NCBI GenBank assembly: GCA_023053685.1
Contig: JALIGW010000057.1
Span: forward strand, 3,522,710 to 3,586,709
Direction: 5' to 3'
Length of the DNA stretch: 64,000 nt
Source of the DNA: Diadophis punctatus similis
Lineage: Eukaryota > Chordata > Lepidosauria > Squamata > Dipsadidae
The position numbers and the translations under genes were made by a program. The notes below the pieces were generated by a model that saw nothing but the letters and a program-made list of their open reading frames with translations, was not told the DNA's origin and made no database searches. This document shows, one piece after another, positions 63,458 to 64,000 of this stretch (the stretch's first letter is position 1; the number at the start of each line of letters is the position of its first letter).

Positions 63458-64000
63458 TTGCCAGATGTGCAGAAGCAGATTTCCAGGATTATGCTGAAAT
63501 CAGCCTCTGCATTTTCTCTCTAGCTGACATTTTCCAGATGTGAAGAAGCAGAGTTCAAAGATTATGCTGAAATCTACCACATAAATTCCTATCTAGCTGA
63601 CATTATTCAGATGTGATGACGCAGAGTTCCTGGATTATGCTGAAATCAGCCTCTGCATTTTCTCTCTAGCTGACATTCTCCAGATGTGCAGAAGCAGAGT
63701 TCAAAGATTATGCTGAAATCTGCCACATAAACTTCTCTCTAGCTGACATTTTCCAGATGTGCAGAAGCAGAGTTCAAATATTATGCTGAAATCTACCATA
63801 TCAATTTCTCCCTAGCTGACATTTGCCAGATGTGAAGAAGCAGATTTCCAGGATTGTGCTGAAATCTACCATACCAATTTCTCTCTAGCTGACATTTGCC
63901 AGATGTGAAGAAGCAGAGTTCCAGGATTGTGCTGAAATCAGCCTCTGCATTTTCTCTCTAGCTGACATTTTCCAGATGTGCAGAAGCAGAGTTCAAAGAT
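63458..64000 (+). repeat. Mosaic end block (two joined pieces)
   Basis: Positions 63452-63722 follow 18085-18355, including gatgacgcagagttcctgg (about 63615). The series then switches near 63722 to follow 59332-59611, including the rare ttctccctagctg (about 63808). Two source blocks are therefore joined in about 550 bp. The block is cut by the window edge. Confidence 0.75.

Larger units (their letters stand above)
1..64000 (+). repeat. Satellite DNA array, ~73-bp monomer, single orientation
   Basis: The window is filled by tandem copies of a 72-73 bp monomer. Fixed landmarks recur in order in every copy: agctgacattttccagatg, then gcagaagcagagttc, then gattatgctgaaatc, then a variable stretch (accacatcaa, gccttgcaa, gcctctgca or accatataaa), then tttctctct. 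No copy is inverted and no unrelated insert was seen. CpG is scarce, limited to recurrent variants such as gagcgcaag, gtgcggaag and tacgacatc. This is typical of eukaryotic centromeric or heterochromatic satellite DNA. The strand given is only the orientation in which the monomer is described. Family and species are not recognised. Confidence 0.97.

Noticed and set aside
1..64000. CRISPR array
   Set aside because: Repeats are contiguous, and the variable stretch between conserved parts is itself a small set of recurrent variants, not unique spacers. No cas genes are present.
1..64000. Alpha satellite or another named human satellite
   Set aside because: The monomer is about 73 bp, not 171 bp, and has no resemblance to the alpha consensus that I can recognise. 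I cannot match it to any named family from memory.
1..64000. tRNA, rRNA or other structured RNA genes
   Set aside because: No stretch departs from the monomer consensus enough to hold such a gene, and no cloverleaf or rRNA motif was seen.

Overview
The whole 64 kb window is one uninterrupted satellite DNA array. A monomer of about 73 bp (mostly 72 or 73 bp, some about 70 bp) is repeated head to tail roughly 880 times. Every copy is in the same orientation, and I found no inserted transposon, RNA gene or credible protein gene. The monomer opens with agctgacattttccagatg, has gcagaagcagagttc in the middle, and ends in a pyrimidine run (tttctctct) before the next agct. The sequence is poor in CpG, and its organisation matches eukaryotic centromeric or heterochromatic satellites. 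CpG depletion suggests a methylated, possibly vertebrate, genome. I do not recognise the family and cannot name the species. It is not primate alpha satellite, and I saw no CENP-B-box-like motif.

The array has nested higher-order structure. Two zones, 1356-9797 and about 30818-55325, consist of a 29-monomer higher-order repeat (HOR) of exactly 2110 bp. Its copies are near-identical except for shortened or chimeric versions of 580, 1237, 1238, 1747, 2037 and 2473 bp. Almost all of these differ from the full unit by whole numbers of monomers. In the second zone the HOR copies form a larger repeat of 11,057 bp: about 34855-40128 recurs at 45912-51185 with the same rare variants and the same shortened copies.

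Two other zones, about 9980-30800 and 55508-64000, hold more divergent monomers in long mosaic blocks. A 3024-bp unit is tandemly duplicated at 9980-16027 and present once at 55508-58458. The block 16028-20588 recurs at 58459-63457. Blocks of about 1.3 to 2.2 kb between 20.6 and 30.8 kb, and at 1-1303, are copied among themselves, for example 1-1303 and 26581-27883. The last 550 bp join pieces of two earlier blocks.

There is no gene network to describe. The short open frames (60-100 codons) are by-products of the monomer length: 72-bp monomers keep frame and 73-bp monomers break it. What can be read here is a record of unequal exchange and segmental amplification at five scales: 73 bp, 2.1 kb, 3.0 kb, 11 kb and 42-43 kb spacing. 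All comparisons were made by eye, so block edges are good to a few tens of bases and identity levels are qualitative.
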